A stretch of DNA of 64,000 nt from NCBI GenBank assembly GCA_023417475.1, contig JAEZFP010000067.1, positions 1 to 64,000 on the forward strand, read 5' to 3'. The notes beneath the pieces were generated by a model. It saw only the letters and a program-made list of their open reading frames with translations. It searched no databases and was not told the origin of the DNA. Positions 43,616-53,363 of this stretch are shown one piece after another. The DNA is from Bacillota bacterium. GTDB taxonomy: Bacteria > Bacillota > UBA4882 > UBA8346. Numbering within the stretch: the stretch's first letter is position 1; every line of letters begins with the position of its first letter. A program made the position numbers and the translations under genes.

Positions 43616-44812
43616 TCACTCCGTCGTCGGTAAGAACATTGCGAATGTGGTACCCCAATCAACCCTGGATGTAATTTGAATATATCCGCCATGCTTTTTA
43701 ATGATGTAAAACGCCGCCGTTAAGTCCAACCCTTTGGCGAACGGCTGGTTTGGATTAAACGGGTCAAAAAATTGCGGCAATTCCGCTTCGGGAATTTCAC
43801 CTCCATGATCCCTAATTGTGATCTTTACATACCTGCCCTCAGGCACTGCCGCATAATTCAAACCATAACAATTCTCAGCCCGAACTTCGACGGTTCCGCC
43901 CGCGGACATCGTTTGAACGACCTGAGCCAACAGTCGGTTCACCGCTTGGCCGATCTGTTCCGCATCGATCAAAACTTCCCAAAGCGACTCCCTCACCTCG
44001 ATCCGGTGTTGAACAGCCGTACCGCTCAATGCCACCGCCACCATTCCAGGCAACCGCTCTTCCAGGTTAACCGGCTGTTTATTGGGCTCCGCTTGATCCG
44101 AAAAAGACGCCAACCGCCGTAAGAAGTTTGCCGTTTCCATGCAAGTACTTTGAATATGATCCAAATATTTGCCGATGTCGTTTCCACCCCCGATCTTCAT
44201 GCCAATTAATTGCGACGCGGCCATGATCTCCGCCAGCCGATTATTCAGATCATGGGTGATTCCCGCTGCAAAACTGCCGATCCACTCGAGTTTTTGGAGG
44301 TTGTCCCGCTCCAGCTGCTGGTTGGTTTTGGTGACATCCTGAATCATCGAAAATAGCACCTTCGTCGCGCCATGACCGACCGGGCTGGAAAAGACCAAGA
44401 CGTCCCGGACCGTCCCATTGGCCAGCCGGTGCTTGAAATGAAACTGATTTTGAAGCTCTTTTTCGGCCAAAAGCAACTTCGCTTGGATCTGTTCGGGCGG
44501 CAGCGTATTAATTTGGCAAATATTCATCTTCCGGATGTCACGGCGCCGGTAGCCGTAGTACCGGCAAGCGGCCGGATTGGCGTCGACAATCGCCCCGTCC
44601 AAATGGTTGATCAATAAGATGATGCTCTGATTCTCCTCAAACAGCCGGTGTTCATCAGCGGCTTCCACCTCCAGCGACATTGCTCCAAACAGAGCATCAC
44701 CAGCACCCGGGTCAAACTCGGGCTTGATCATATTTTCCGCGCCGGCTGAATTCGCGGGCTGGTCTTTCGCAGCCGGACCCGACTCATTCAATGTCAAACC
44801 GATTCTCATCAT
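43616..44812 (-). CDS. PAS-domain histidine kinase-like protein with altered N-box
   Basis: About 398 residues. One PAS domain (FEENQSIILLINHLDGAIVD... YYGYRRRDI) whose sequence is very similar to PAS units in the two neighbouring proteins, an H-box-like segment EWIGSFAAGITHDLNNRLAE with His, and a HATPase-like C-terminus. The N-box reads NRLLAQVVQTM, with Gln where NAxxA-type Asn is expected, and the G1 box is RDHGGEIPEAEL rather than DxGxG. It may be a weak or pseudokinase. The ATG pair at 44812/44809 follows GGGGGGA; the frame continues to 44845. The gap of 12 nt to the next kinase implies co-translation. Confidence 0.8.
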   Translation of the reverse strand: MMRIGLTLNESGPAAKDQPANSAGAENMIKPEFDPGAGDALFGAMSLEVEAADEHRLFEENQSIILLINHLDGAIVDANPAACRYYGYRRRDIRKMNICQINTLPPEQIQAKLLLAEKELQNQFHFKHRLANGTVRDVLVFSSPVGHGATKVLFSMIQDVTKTNQQLERDNLQKLEWIGSFAAGITHDLNNRLAEIMAASQLIGMKIGGGNDIGKYLDHIQSTCMETANFLRRLASFSDQAEPNKQPVNLEERLPGMVAVALSGTAVQHRIEVRESLWEVLIDAEQIGQAVNRLLAQVVQTMSAGGTVEVRAENCYGLNYAAVPEGRYVKITIRDHGGEIPEAELPQFFDPFNPNQPFAKGLDLTAAFYIIKKHGGYIQITSRVDWGTTFAMFLPTTE

Positions 44813-44861
44813 ATCCCCCCAAGCAGCAATAAGCGTCCGAACCATTGCCCACTGCGATTGC

Positions 44862-47063
44862 TTAAACTATCCGCACAAAAACTTGAGCGATTTCGGGATC
44901 AAATTGCCCTCCCGAGCAGCGGATAATTTCTTTAACCGCCTCTTCATGGCTGACAGCCTCTTTGTAGGGACGAGAATGGGTCATCACATCATACGTATCG
45001 ATAATCGATATGATCCTCGCCAACTTCGGTATCTGGTCTCCTTTAAGGCCCCTGGGATACCCCGTTCCGTCCCATCGTTCATGGTGGGAAAGGATTAAAT
45101 CGGCGATATGGGACAACTCCGGTGACGATTGGGCGATCCGGTAGCCGATCTCCGGATGTTTCTGCATTTCACGCCATTCTTCGGGGGTCAATCGGCCGGG
45201 CTTGAGCAAGATCCCGTCGGGAACCCCAATTTTTCCAATGTCGTGTAAGATCGCCAACAATTTCAACTCGTCGGTTTCACTGGCCGACAAGCCCATGGCC
45301 GCCGCGAGTTTTGCCGCAATATTTAACAGGCGTTGCGCGTGCTCTTCCGTTTCCAAACTACGCTCGAATAACGTTTTTTCCAACGAAGCAATCAACGAAT
45401 TGCGGACACTTTTCCCTTCGAGCAGTTTATGGCGGTACATCAAGTCTTCGGCATCTTTCAAAATCAGATTGATATCCTGGTCCAGGCTCTCTTTGGTCGA
45501 CGTCCCCAGGGCAATACTGGGTTGGAGCGGCTCTTTGGGTTCCTGCCCGCAACGGCGTTTAATCCGTTCGCAAACATCCAACGCCGCTTGATTGGAGGTG
45601 CGGGGCAAAATGACGGCAAATTCATCCCCGCCCCAACGGGCGATAATATTATTAAAATGACAGACTTCCATTAAAATGTTGGCTATTTTGATCAAAAGCT
45701 TATCCCCGGAGTAGTGGCCAAAAATATCGTTGGCCAGTTTCAGTCCGTTAACATCGCCAATGATCAAGGATAAGGGCAATTGATCGGTCTGATCAATCCG
45801 GCGCAACTCCTCCTCGAAGAACGCCCGGTTATAGAGACCGGTCAAATTGTCGTGAAAATTCAAGAACTTAATCGCGTCTTCCCGTTCTTTTTGTTCGGTA
45901 ACATCCCGGAACACCAAAACCACGCCGAAGATGTTGCCCTCTTTGTCGCGAATCGGAGCGCCGCTGTCGGCGATGCGGTGTTCGGTACCGTCTTTGGCAA
46001 TCAGCGCGGTATGATTGGCCAACTCCACCACGACCCCCGTTTCCAACACCTTTTCCACCGGATTGACGCAAACTTCCCGGGTATACTCATTGATTATTCG
46101 AAAAACGTCTTTCAAGGGTTGACCGATCGCTTCCCGGGCTTTCCAGCCCATCAACTGTTCGGCCACTTCATTCATTAACGTGACCCGGCCGGCGGTATCG
46201 GTCGTCAAAACCGCGTCCCCGATGGAATGCAATGTAACGTTTAACCGTTCCTTCTCTTCAAACAGTTTGGCTTCAGCCTGTTTCCGGTTGACAATATCGT
46301 GAATGATCGAAAATAACATCCGCTGTTCCCCGATATCAACCGGACTGCTGAACACTTCCACATCGCGGATTTCGCCGGAAGCCAACCGGTGCCGGAAATA
46401 AAACTGATTGCGATGTTCCGCGGTGGCCTGTTGCATTTCCTGCTGAAGCTGCTCCGGCGAGAGCACGTTGATCTGGCTGATCGTCAGTTCTTTCAGGGCT
46501 TGGTGTGAATATCCGTAATAGTGACAAGCCGCCGGATTAGCCTCGCTGATCCGGCCGTCGCTTGGGTCGATGATCAACATCACACAATGGCTGTTCTCAA
46601 ACAAGCTGCTATAGCGTTGTTCGCTCTTGCGCAGCGCCTCGGTGGCTCGTTTCAATTCGCCGATATCCCGCCGCGAGCCCACAATCTGTTTCACCTTACC
46701 CTCCCGGATCACCGGAGACAATAGGGTGGACCAGACCGTAACCTTTCCGTTCGGAAGCAGGATGGTCTCCTCAAAAATAATGGTCTCCCGCGATTGGATG
46801 CAACGGCGACTTTCCGCTTCCAAATATCGCATTTGGTCGCCGAAGACTTCCCGGGGTGTTTTCCCGTAAACTTGAGCGGTGGTTAAACCGGTGATCCGTT
46901 CATGGCTTTTATTTAAACGATGATAAATAAGCTGCCCATCGAGACCGACATCGTATAAGGAAATTACGTCGTGGGTACTGTTAAAGATAGTTTCGTAATC
47001 CGCGGTGGTCATTTGAAAGATGCCACTGTTGTTATGCTTTTTCATTTTGATCCGGTACTTCAT
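44862..47063 (-). CDS. PAS/GGDEF/HD-GYP cyclic-di-GMP enzyme
   Basis: A 733-residue cytoplasmic protein. Three PAS domains (about 20-135, 145-255, 260-385), then a GGDEF domain (about 395-555) with an intact RWGGDEFAVILPR motif, then an HD-GYP domain with LLAILHDIGKIGVPDG, HHERWDGTGYPRGLKGDQIP and the IIDTYDVMTHSRPYKEA segment. It can in principle both make and break c-di-GMP; the I-site RxxD five residues before GGDEF is not seen. It starts at ATG 47063. The gap to the PAS kinase downstream is short, so it is part of one sensory operon. Confidence 0.93.
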   Translation of the reverse strand: MKYRIKMKKHNNSGIFQMTTADYETIFNSTHDVISLYDVGLDGQLIYHRLNKSHERITGLTTAQVYGKTPREVFGDQMRYLEAESRRCIQSRETIIFEETILLPNGKVTVWSTLLSPVIREGKVKQIVGSRRDIGELKRATEALRKSEQRYSSLFENSHCVMLIIDPSDGRISEANPAACHYYGYSHQALKELTISQINVLSPEQLQQEMQQATAEHRNQFYFRHRLASGEIRDVEVFSSPVDIGEQRMLFSIIHDIVNRKQAEAKLFEEKERLNVTLHSIGDAVLTTDTAGRVTLMNEVAEQLMGWKAREAIGQPLKDVFRIINEYTREVCVNPVEKVLETGVVVELANHTALIAKDGTEHRIADSGAPIRDKEGNIFGVVLVFRDVTEQKEREDAIKFLNFHDNLTGLYNRAFFEEELRRIDQTDQLPLSLIIGDVNGLKLANDIFGHYSGDKLLIKIANILMEVCHFNNIIARWGGDEFAVILPRTSNQAALDVCERIKRRCGQEPKEPLQPSIALGTSTKESLDQDINLILKDAEDLMYRHKLLEGKSVRNSLIASLEKTLFERSLETEEHAQRLLNIAAKLAAAMGLSASETDELKLLAILHDIGKIGVPDGILLKPGRLTPEEWREMQKHPEIGYRIAQSSPELSHIADLILSHHERWDGTGYPRGLKGDQIPKLARIISIIDTYDVMTHSRPYKEAVSHEEAVKEIIRCSGGQFDPEIAQVFVRIV

Positions 47064-47084
47064 CGAGAGTCCAACCTCATTCTT

Positions 47085-47303
47085 CTAGAGATTCCGTTGA
47101 TTATCGAGCCGGGCTTGAACCGCCAACAACAGTTGGGCATAGTCCGACGGATATCGTTCCTTGATGTACGCGCGCCACCCTTCAAAATCCTCCGGTTTCG
47201 CATTCCGGTGCTGTAGGTATTGAAAATCAATATACAGGTCATTGGCGATCTGATCAAACCGTTGTTCATCATTGATCGGAGTCTGCTTGCCACCCCCATT
47301 CAC
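47085..47303 (-). CDS. Small acidic/charged protein of the sensory cluster
   Basis: A 72-residue protein, no signal or membrane segment. The sequence has a helical middle (DQIANDLYIDFQYLQHRN) and FEGWRAYIKERYPSDYAQLL near the end. I do not recognise the family. ATG 47303 follows GAGGGG by 12 nt. It lies 21 nt before the GGDEF/HD-GYP gene, so it is probably translated from the same transcript. A role as an adaptor or inhibitor of the signalling enzyme is speculation. Confidence 0.6.
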   Translation of the reverse strand: MNGGGKQTPINDEQRFDQIANDLYIDFQYLQHRNAKPEDFEGWRAYIKERYPSDYAQLLLAVQARLDNQRNL

Positions 47304-47414
47304 TTCAATCCCCTCCGTCCTCTTTGGTTCATACCAATGATCTGTCTTAACGCTCTAACCCGTTTGAACTTGCCTTGCGTCATTGCTAATTGATTACGAC
47401 ATTTCACGTTTACA

Positions 47415-47429
47415 AAATGTATTACATTT
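47415..47429. promoter_or_regulatory. Palindrome upstream of the sensory operon
   Basis: AAATGTA-T-TACATTT, perfect 7-bp arms with one central base, in the A/T-rich gap 47304-47620. It lies about 110 bp before the small gene. It is a candidate operator or promoter element; nothing else in this gap is recognisable. Confidence 0.45.
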
Positions 47430-47620
47430 ACTATCGTCATCCCGCTGCAAATTTTAAATGCGGACTATTCCTACCTTAAGATAAAAAAAGACCCCATTTT
47501 GAACAAATGAGAGCCGTATTTATGGCGATTAAAAAGCAATTTTATCAGGGATGGTTTTCTTTTTCAAGCGATTTCACTTCAGGAGTCGCGCCGTTCCACC
47601 CGCGCACCACCGGGATGACC

Positions 47621-48271
47621 TTAATCCAAAAAAACCAGCTTGTTTTTGATTGCTTCCCGCACCAAACCGGCGGTATCGTGAATGTTCAACTTCACCATCA
47701 GATTGGCGCGATGTTTCTCCACCGTTTTCGAGGTGATGCAAAGCTCCTGGGCAATTGAACCATTGGTATGCCCCTCGGCGATCAGTTGCAAGACTTCGAC
47801 CTCCCGGGGCGAAAGCGAATCAAACGCCGTGTTGATGTGGTAACCTTTCTGATATTGCAGGAAATCTTCTAAAATAAAACCGGAGATCGCCGAACTGAGG
47901 AAAACCTCTCCCCGGGCGACCGCTCTAACCGCCAAGATCAATTCTTCCGAGACCGAGCTTTTCAAAAGATACCCTCTGGCGCCATAACTTAAACTCTGGC
48001 GAATTAAGGCGTGATCGGAGTACATCGTTAAAATCACCACATTGACTGCCAGGTTTAATTCGGTAATTTTCCGAATCGCCTGCGCTCCATTGAGTTTTGG
48101 CATAGCGATGTCCATGATCACAATCTCCGGAATCTCCCGTTTCACCAATTCCAGCGTAGATTGGCCATCAGCGGCCTCTCCGACCACCACAATATCTTCC
48201 ACCTGTTCCAATAGGGCTTTGATACCCGCTCTGACCAGATGGTGGTCATCGGCGATCAACGTTCGAATCAT
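47621..48271 (-). CDS. NarL/LuxR-type response regulator
   Basis: A 216-residue regulator. The receiver domain begins RTLIADDHHLVRAGIKALLE, with the phospho-Asp in IVIMDIAMPKLNG and Lys in YLLKSSVSE. The C-terminal LuxR helix-turn-helix starts SLSPREVEVLQLIAEGHTNG and continues IAQELCITSKTVEKHRANLM. ATG 48271 lies after AGAGGTG; the longer frame is rejected because the receiver starts here. It is encoded on the same strand, upstream of the HisKA_3 kinase operon, and is the likely partner of the 41699-43603 kinase. Confidence 0.93.
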   Translation of the reverse strand: MIRTLIADDHHLVRAGIKALLEQVEDIVVVGEAADGQSTLELVKREIPEIVIMDIAMPKLNGAQAIRKITELNLAVNVVILTMYSDHALIRQSLSYGARGYLLKSSVSEELILAVRAVARGEVFLSSAISGFILEDFLQYQKGYHINTAFDSLSPREVEVLQLIAEGHTNGSIAQELCITSKTVEKHRANLMVKLNIHDTAGLVREAIKNKLVFLD

Positions 48272-48408
48272 GGTTTCACCTCTTAGGGACTGGATGGGCA
48301 TTCCGGTTGGCCACCCACAATGATATTATCGTCACTACAGAATGTTACATAAATAGTTAATTCGGGATCCACTTGTTGATAATGTCAGCTCGTGGCGGAA
48401 TCATCCCA

Positions 48409-51400
48409 TTAACTGCGTTCAATCCGCACCCGACTGCCTTCACCGCCCAATCCCGCCGGGGTTACGATCAAACGGCGCGCAATCCGGTTCCGAAGTTCGG
48501 GGACGTGACTGATGATCCCAATCACCATCTGTTCCTGACGCAATTGCTCCAGAGAGTCCATCACCGCCTCCAGCAATTGCGGATCCAGCGTTCCAAACCC
48601 CTCGTCCAAAAAGAAAAATTCCAGCGGGTTTTTTCCGTTCAACTGAATCTTACTGGATAAAGCCAAGGCCAAGGCCAACGATACCAGGAACGTTTCTCCG
48701 CCTGAAAGCGAAGAGACCGGCCGCGCCAGTCCGCCATTGCCATTATCGACAATACAAAAATCCTTATTTTCATCCAGTTGCAACCGATACCGGCCGTGCG
48801 TCAGGCTTTGCAGCCGCTGTGACGCGTCTTGGATGACATACCGGAGCTGGGCTTCGGCGATATAAGCGACCAGCGCATCCCCTTGCAACAGCCTGGCCAG
48901 TTCATCGGCAGTTCCCTTTCGAGCGGCCAGCTTTTGACGGTCCTTTTGATAGACCTTAATCCGCTCATACTTAGCGGCCATGGTTTGTAACGTCGACTGG
49001 AGACCGCCGATTACCCCGGCGATGGCCTCCTTCGCCAGGTTGCGTTCATTCCGTTGCAATTGCGTCGCTTCCCAAGCGGCGGCGGTGATGGTCCGGCCGG
49101 CCAGTTTCCGGAGATTCTGCTCAATTTGCGCTTGTAACCGTTGGGCGGTGTCCTCATAGGCCAAAATGGTCTGCCGCAACGCTTCCCGTTGCGGGACGTC
49201 GCCTTGCGCCGCGGCGAACTCCGCTGCGTCGAAGCCGTGAACGGCCAGTTGTTGCCGGAAGGTCTCCCGGTTATTGTCCAGGCTTTGTTGGGTGGCCCGA
49301 ACCGTACTTTCGGCCGCCACGACCCGGTTGCGCAAGGTTTGGGTTACGGTCTGGGATTTTTGGTAATCCTCCTGCGCCGTTGCCAGTCGCTGTTCCAGTT
49401 GGGTCAGTTCTTCCGATCCCGCGGCCAATAATGTCGTCACAACCTGTCCCCCGGTGACGGCCGTGATTTTGGCATCGCGTTCCTGGATATCCCGCGTCAG
49501 ATTTTGACGATCCGCCTCCTGACGGTTCCAATCGGCTTCGGCTTTTTGCAATTCTTGTTGCAACCCGATAAAAAGTTGCTCCGCTTTGATCAGTTCCGCA
49601 TTGACCAGCGCCGCTTGGCTGCGGCACTCTTCAAGCCGTTGATCCTTGGCAGTGATTGCCGCAAGTTGCGCTTGAAAGTTTCCAACTCCCGCCTCAGTTT
49701 GGACCTGCTCCAACTCTGCCTGAACTTGGGCTAAGTCGGCCTGGGCTTTGGTTTGCTCCGGTTCAAGCGCGGCGATGCTTGCGCGACAGGCAGTCAATTG
49801 GGCTTCCAACTGATGCCCAACCATCTCCTGTTCCGCCCGTTGCACTGCCCCTGTTTGCAGTCTGCCGGCGAGCAGGTTGTCCCGCTCCTCCCAAGCCACC
49901 AACGTCTGTTGCAGTTGGACGCATCTTCCTTGCTCCGCTGCCAGCAACTGCGGCCAACCCTCCGGCGGTTGCTCCCGGAAGGCCTGAGGCAGCTCAACCA
50001 ACGCGGTTTCCAGCCGGTTTTCCGTTTCCGCCACTTTTTGCCGGAGTTTGACCGACTGCTCCCGATCACGCTCGATTACCAGTTGGGATTGGAGCATTTG
50101 GCGCGACCTTTGCTCAAGTTGCGCCTGGGCGACGGCGATTTGACGGTCTAACTCAACTAACGCCAGTTGTTCCCGTTCCAGTTCCAATTCGCCGGGTTGC
50201 CCCCCTTGCGCCGGTTGCGGGTGCCGGGTCGCGCCGCAGACCGGACAAGGCGCTCCGTCCCCTAAAGTTTGGGCTAAGGTTGCGGCGTAATTGCGGATCT
50301 CCTGTTGCTTCTGCCACTCCTGTCTTTGACCGCGCTCGGTCTCCAGCACCGTCAGTCCGGCTCTCACTTTCGCAATCTCGGCATTCCCGGCTTCGCTCAA
50401 AGATTGCTGCTCCGTTAATCGGGCGGTGAGCGCTCCCAGTTCGGTCCGGTCCGCTGTCAGACCGGCGTGGAATGCCGTAAGCGTCTCCAGCTTCCGCTCC
50501 AAACGGTGAAGCTGCTCCTGTTGCGCCGCAAAACCGGCCCAATCTCCGGGTTTCTGTTGTTGATGCGCTTCTCTTTCCGTATTTAATGAGCCGAGCCGTT
50601 CCGCCAGGTCCGCCAGCGCCGCCTGCTCTTGCCGCAACCGTCCGCTAAAGTCCGCTTCCGCCCGGACGGCTTCCGTCAGGGCTTTGGTCAGCTTCGTCAG
50701 TTCGGTCCGGCACGTTTCCCGGGTATGCTCCAACCGCTCGCCCAGCAACACCGTTTGCCGAAAGGCGGGACTGACCGCAATTTCGTTGATGGTCGACTCC
50801 AGTTGGCGGCGCTCCGTCTCTTTGCTCAACTTGAATTTTTCACCGTTGGCCAACCGCTCTTTAAGTTTTGCAACACTCTCGGCGACGGCCGTTTGTTCCT
50901 GGAGCAACCGGGTTAAGCCGGCCGTCCTGTTCGCCAACTCCGCCACATCTCCTTGCAATTGACGGAGCCGTTCCTGTCTGGCCACCAACTCCGGCTGGCG
51001 TTGCTGGTACTCCTCCTGAACGGTTTCATAAAGGCTTTTGGCCTGTTGAAAATGAACCGCTTCCTGTTGCAACTGCGCCACGGCCGTCTCCAATTCGGCG
51101 CGGCCCGCCGTCACGATGCGCTCTTCGCGTTGGCAAGCCTCGAAATAAGGTTGCACCAAGGCCGCGGCTTCGGCCCGCCGCAATGTCTCCTTCGCGGAAA
51201 CGATGGCGGCGGCGTTTTGCCGATGTTCGCTTTCGGCCAAGCGCAAACGCTCCAACTCCTGCTGCAGGTCCCACAACGCGGCGGCGGCTTGATAGGCGGC
51301 TTCGGCGATTTCGGCGTGAGCCACTATCTCCTGCCGCTCCGCTTCCTTTCCGTCCAGTTCCTGCCGGAGTTGTTCCAAGGTTTCAGCGGAGACACTCCCC

Positions 51401-52032
51401 AGTTCCCCAAGAATTCCTTCCAACTGCTTCAGTTGATTGTCAAGCCGTTCGCGTTCGGCTTTGACCTTTTCAGTGAGTTTACTGCCGTAGTCGGCCAACG
51501 CAAAGATGCGTTCCAGCATCCGGACCCGGTCCGAATCCTTCAACCGTAAAAATTGGGCGAACTCGCCCTGCGGCAATACTACCGAGCGGGTAAAATCCTC
51601 CATATTTAACCCGATGATCGTCTCGATCTGCCGCGTCACTTCGGTGGGACTGTCAGCGAGCAGCCGCTCGTCGGCCGCTTCCACCGCCAGAAAACGGCAG
51701 ACCCCGGCCTGGACCGAGTCGCGCTTGTCCTTATTCCGGCGGAAACTGCGTTCCACCCGGTACGTCCGGCGCTCCGAGCCGGATCCGATCACAAACGTAA
51801 ACGTCACTTCCAAACGATCTTTTTGACTGTTTAAAATCCCTTGGGTATTTTTCGACGCCCGTTTTACCGAGCCGTACAAAGCCAGGGTTATTGCGTCTAA
51901 AATCGTCGATTTGCCGCTGCCGGTATGGCCGAAAATTCCAAACAGCCCGTCGCCGGCCAACTCCACCAAGTCGATCTCTTGCCGTTCCCGAAAGCTATGT
52001 AATCCTTCAATGCTTAATTTAAGCGGTCGCAT
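48409..52032 (-). CDS. sbcC: SbcC/Rad50-type ATPase, exonuclease subunit
   Basis: About 1207 residues. With SbcD it forms an ATP-driven nuclease that opens hairpins and processes double-strand ends, acting on replication forks and long palindromes. Walker A is FGHTGSGKSTILDAITLALY; very long coiled coils flank a zinc hook, GAPCPVCGATRHP, in the middle; the C-terminal lobe has SLSGGETFLVSLALALALSS and Walker B LEFFFLDEGFGTLD. ATG 52032 overlaps sbcD by 14 bp, so translation is coupled. Given the palindromic arrays in this window, its substrate preference is notable. Confidence 0.96.
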   Translation of the reverse strand: MRPLKLSIEGLHSFRERQEIDLVELAGDGLFGIFGHTGSGKSTILDAITLALYGSVKRASKNTQGILNSQKDRLEVTFTFVIGSGSERRTYRVERSFRRNKDKRDSVQAGVCRFLAVEAADERLLADSPTEVTRQIETIIGLNMEDFTRSVVLPQGEFAQFLRLKDSDRVRMLERIFALADYGSKLTEKVKAERERLDNQLKQLEGILGELGSVSAETLEQLRQELDGKEAERQEIVAHAEIAEAAYQAAAALWDLQQELERLRLAESEHRQNAAAIVSAKETLRRAEAAALVQPYFEACQREERIVTAGRAELETAVAQLQQEAVHFQQAKSLYETVQEEYQQRQPELVARQERLRQLQGDVAELANRTAGLTRLLQEQTAVAESVAKLKERLANGEKFKLSKETERRQLESTINEIAVSPAFRQTVLLGERLEHTRETCRTELTKLTKALTEAVRAEADFSGRLRQEQAALADLAERLGSLNTEREAHQQQKPGDWAGFAAQQEQLHRLERKLETLTAFHAGLTADRTELGALTARLTEQQSLSEAGNAEIAKVRAGLTVLETERGQRQEWQKQQEIRNYAATLAQTLGDGAPCPVCGATRHPQPAQGGQPGELELEREQLALVELDRQIAVAQAQLEQRSRQMLQSQLVIERDREQSVKLRQKVAETENRLETALVELPQAFREQPPEGWPQLLAAEQGRCVQLQQTLVAWEERDNLLAGRLQTGAVQRAEQEMVGHQLEAQLTACRASIAALEPEQTKAQADLAQVQAELEQVQTEAGVGNFQAQLAAITAKDQRLEECRSQAALVNAELIKAEQLFIGLQQELQKAEADWNRQEADRQNLTRDIQERDAKITAVTGGQVVTTLLAAGSEELTQLEQRLATAQEDYQKSQTVTQTLRNRVVAAESTVRATQQSLDNNRETFRQQLAVHGFDAAEFAAAQGDVPQREALRQTILAYEDTAQRLQAQIEQNLRKLAGRTITAAAWEATQLQRNERNLAKEAIAGVIGGLQSTLQTMAAKYERIKVYQKDRQKLAARKGTADELARLLQGDALVAYIAEAQLRYVIQDASQRLQSLTHGRYRLQLDENKDFCIVDNGNGGLARPVSSLSGGETFLVSLALALALSSKIQLNGKNPLEFFFLDEGFGTLDPQLLEAVMDSLEQLRQEQMVIGIISHVPELRNRIARRLIVTPAGLGGEGSRVRIERS

Positions 52033-53275
52033 GATCGTCGCCCCCTTCCCGCTCCGTTGCATCCGGCGCTTGGGTGGCGATCTCCAGAAACAGTTTCAAC
52101 AACTCCGGTTTGGGAACTCCGCCGGTGCGGGCCTGATAAAATCCGGCAAACAACTCGGGCAGCGGTTTGGAGTGCCGGCTTTCCGCCGCCACAACCTGAT
52201 CGTCGTGGTCTTTAATGACCGGACGGATATTGATCAACTCCGGGCGTAGGTTCCGCAAAGCGCGGATCTCCTCCTGCGCCAGCGGCCCATCGACCAAAAT
52301 CTCCAAGTCGATCCAGGCGCCCCGGTCCCGGTCCGACTCGCACCAGGCCAGCGCTTCGGCGACCCCGCCCTGCGCCGACCATTTCACCAATGGCCGTCCG
52401 CTGGTCAACTCGATCTTTTCCACCTCGGCCGGTGTTCCGGGCCGGACTGACACGAGGTACACCGCTTTGCGATATCCCGCCTCCGAGAAACTGTACGGCA
52501 GCAATGACCCGGCATAATAAGCGGCCCCTGACGCGCCCGGCGCCCGCTGCGGTTTGTGCAGATGCCCCAAGGCCACATATTGCGCTGCCCGAGGCAGTTG
52601 ATCGGCAGTCACGGTCAACGCCCCGCCCAGTTGGATCGGGCGTTCGGAGTCGCTACTTTCGGCGCCCATAATAAACAGATGACTCATGGCCAGATTAACA
52701 GTGTCCGCCCGGAATTGTTCCGCCAATTCCGTAAAGATCCGCCCAACCTTCTCCGAATACACCTTCTGCAGTACCGCTTGGTCCAGGCTGGCGGTTAAGG
52801 CCTCATCGAGGCGGGCTTCGGAAGGATAGGGCAACGCGATGATGACCGCGGGTTCGGCCACTCCGGGAATAGTCAGCTCCAACCAGCCCTGCCCCGATCG
52901 GATCACTTGGACGCCCGCCTCCCGGCGCACCAAGGACGCCTGGCTCCCCGGCAGTCCCAACAGAATAATTCCGTTCCGGTCCGCCAGCGGCCGCGCCGCG
53001 CAAAGCCGGTCCGGACTGTCGTGATTTCCGGCGATAATCACCACCGCCCGCCGGCCGTTGGCGGCCAAACGTTCGACCGTATTATAAAAAAGTTCCTCCG
53101 CGGCAGCTGGGGGAACATACGTATCAAAAATATCGCCACTGATCAGTACCAAGTCAACCGCCCGCTCCGCGGCGATCCGGCACAGCTCGTCCAAAGCTTC
53201 GCGCTGTTCCGGCAGGCGTTCCCGGTTTTCAAGATATTTACCGAGATGCCAGTCGGATGTATGGAGTATGTTCAA
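52019..53275 (-). CDS. sbcD: SbcD/Mre11-type nuclease subunit
   Basis: A 418-residue metallophosphoesterase. Metal-site motifs in order: ILHTSDWHLGK (Asp, His), LVLISGDIFDTYVPP (GD), VVIIAGNHDSPDRL (GNHD), MSHLFIMG (His) and VALGHLHKPQRA (GHxH). TTG 53275 lies 5 nt after GGGAGGAG and begins at the core fold; a longer frame upstream lacks support. It is co-transcribed with sbcC. Confidence 0.96.
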   Translation of the reverse strand: MNILHTSDWHLGKYLENRERLPEQREALDELCRIAAERAVDLVLISGDIFDTYVPPAAAEELFYNTVERLAANGRRAVVIIAGNHDSPDRLCAARPLADRNGIILLGLPGSQASLVRREAGVQVIRSGQGWLELTIPGVAEPAVIIALPYPSEARLDEALTASLDQAVLQKVYSEKVGRIFTELAEQFRADTVNLAMSHLFIMGAESSDSERPIQLGGALTVTADQLPRAAQYVALGHLHKPQRAPGASGAAYYAGSLLPYSFSEAGYRKAVYLVSVRPGTPAEVEKIELTSGRPLVKWSAQGGVAEALAWCESDRDRGAWIDLEILVDGPLAQEEIRALRNLRPELINIRPVIKDHDDQVVAAESRHSKPLPELFAGFYQARTGGVPKPELLKLFLEIATQAPDATEREGGDDHATA

Positions 53276-53363
53276 GGAGACTCCTCCCGTAATCAATATT
53301 CGATTTCCTATACTATATCATTGTTGGGGCCAGTTATGAAGCAGAAGCGACCAAACGGTTGAA

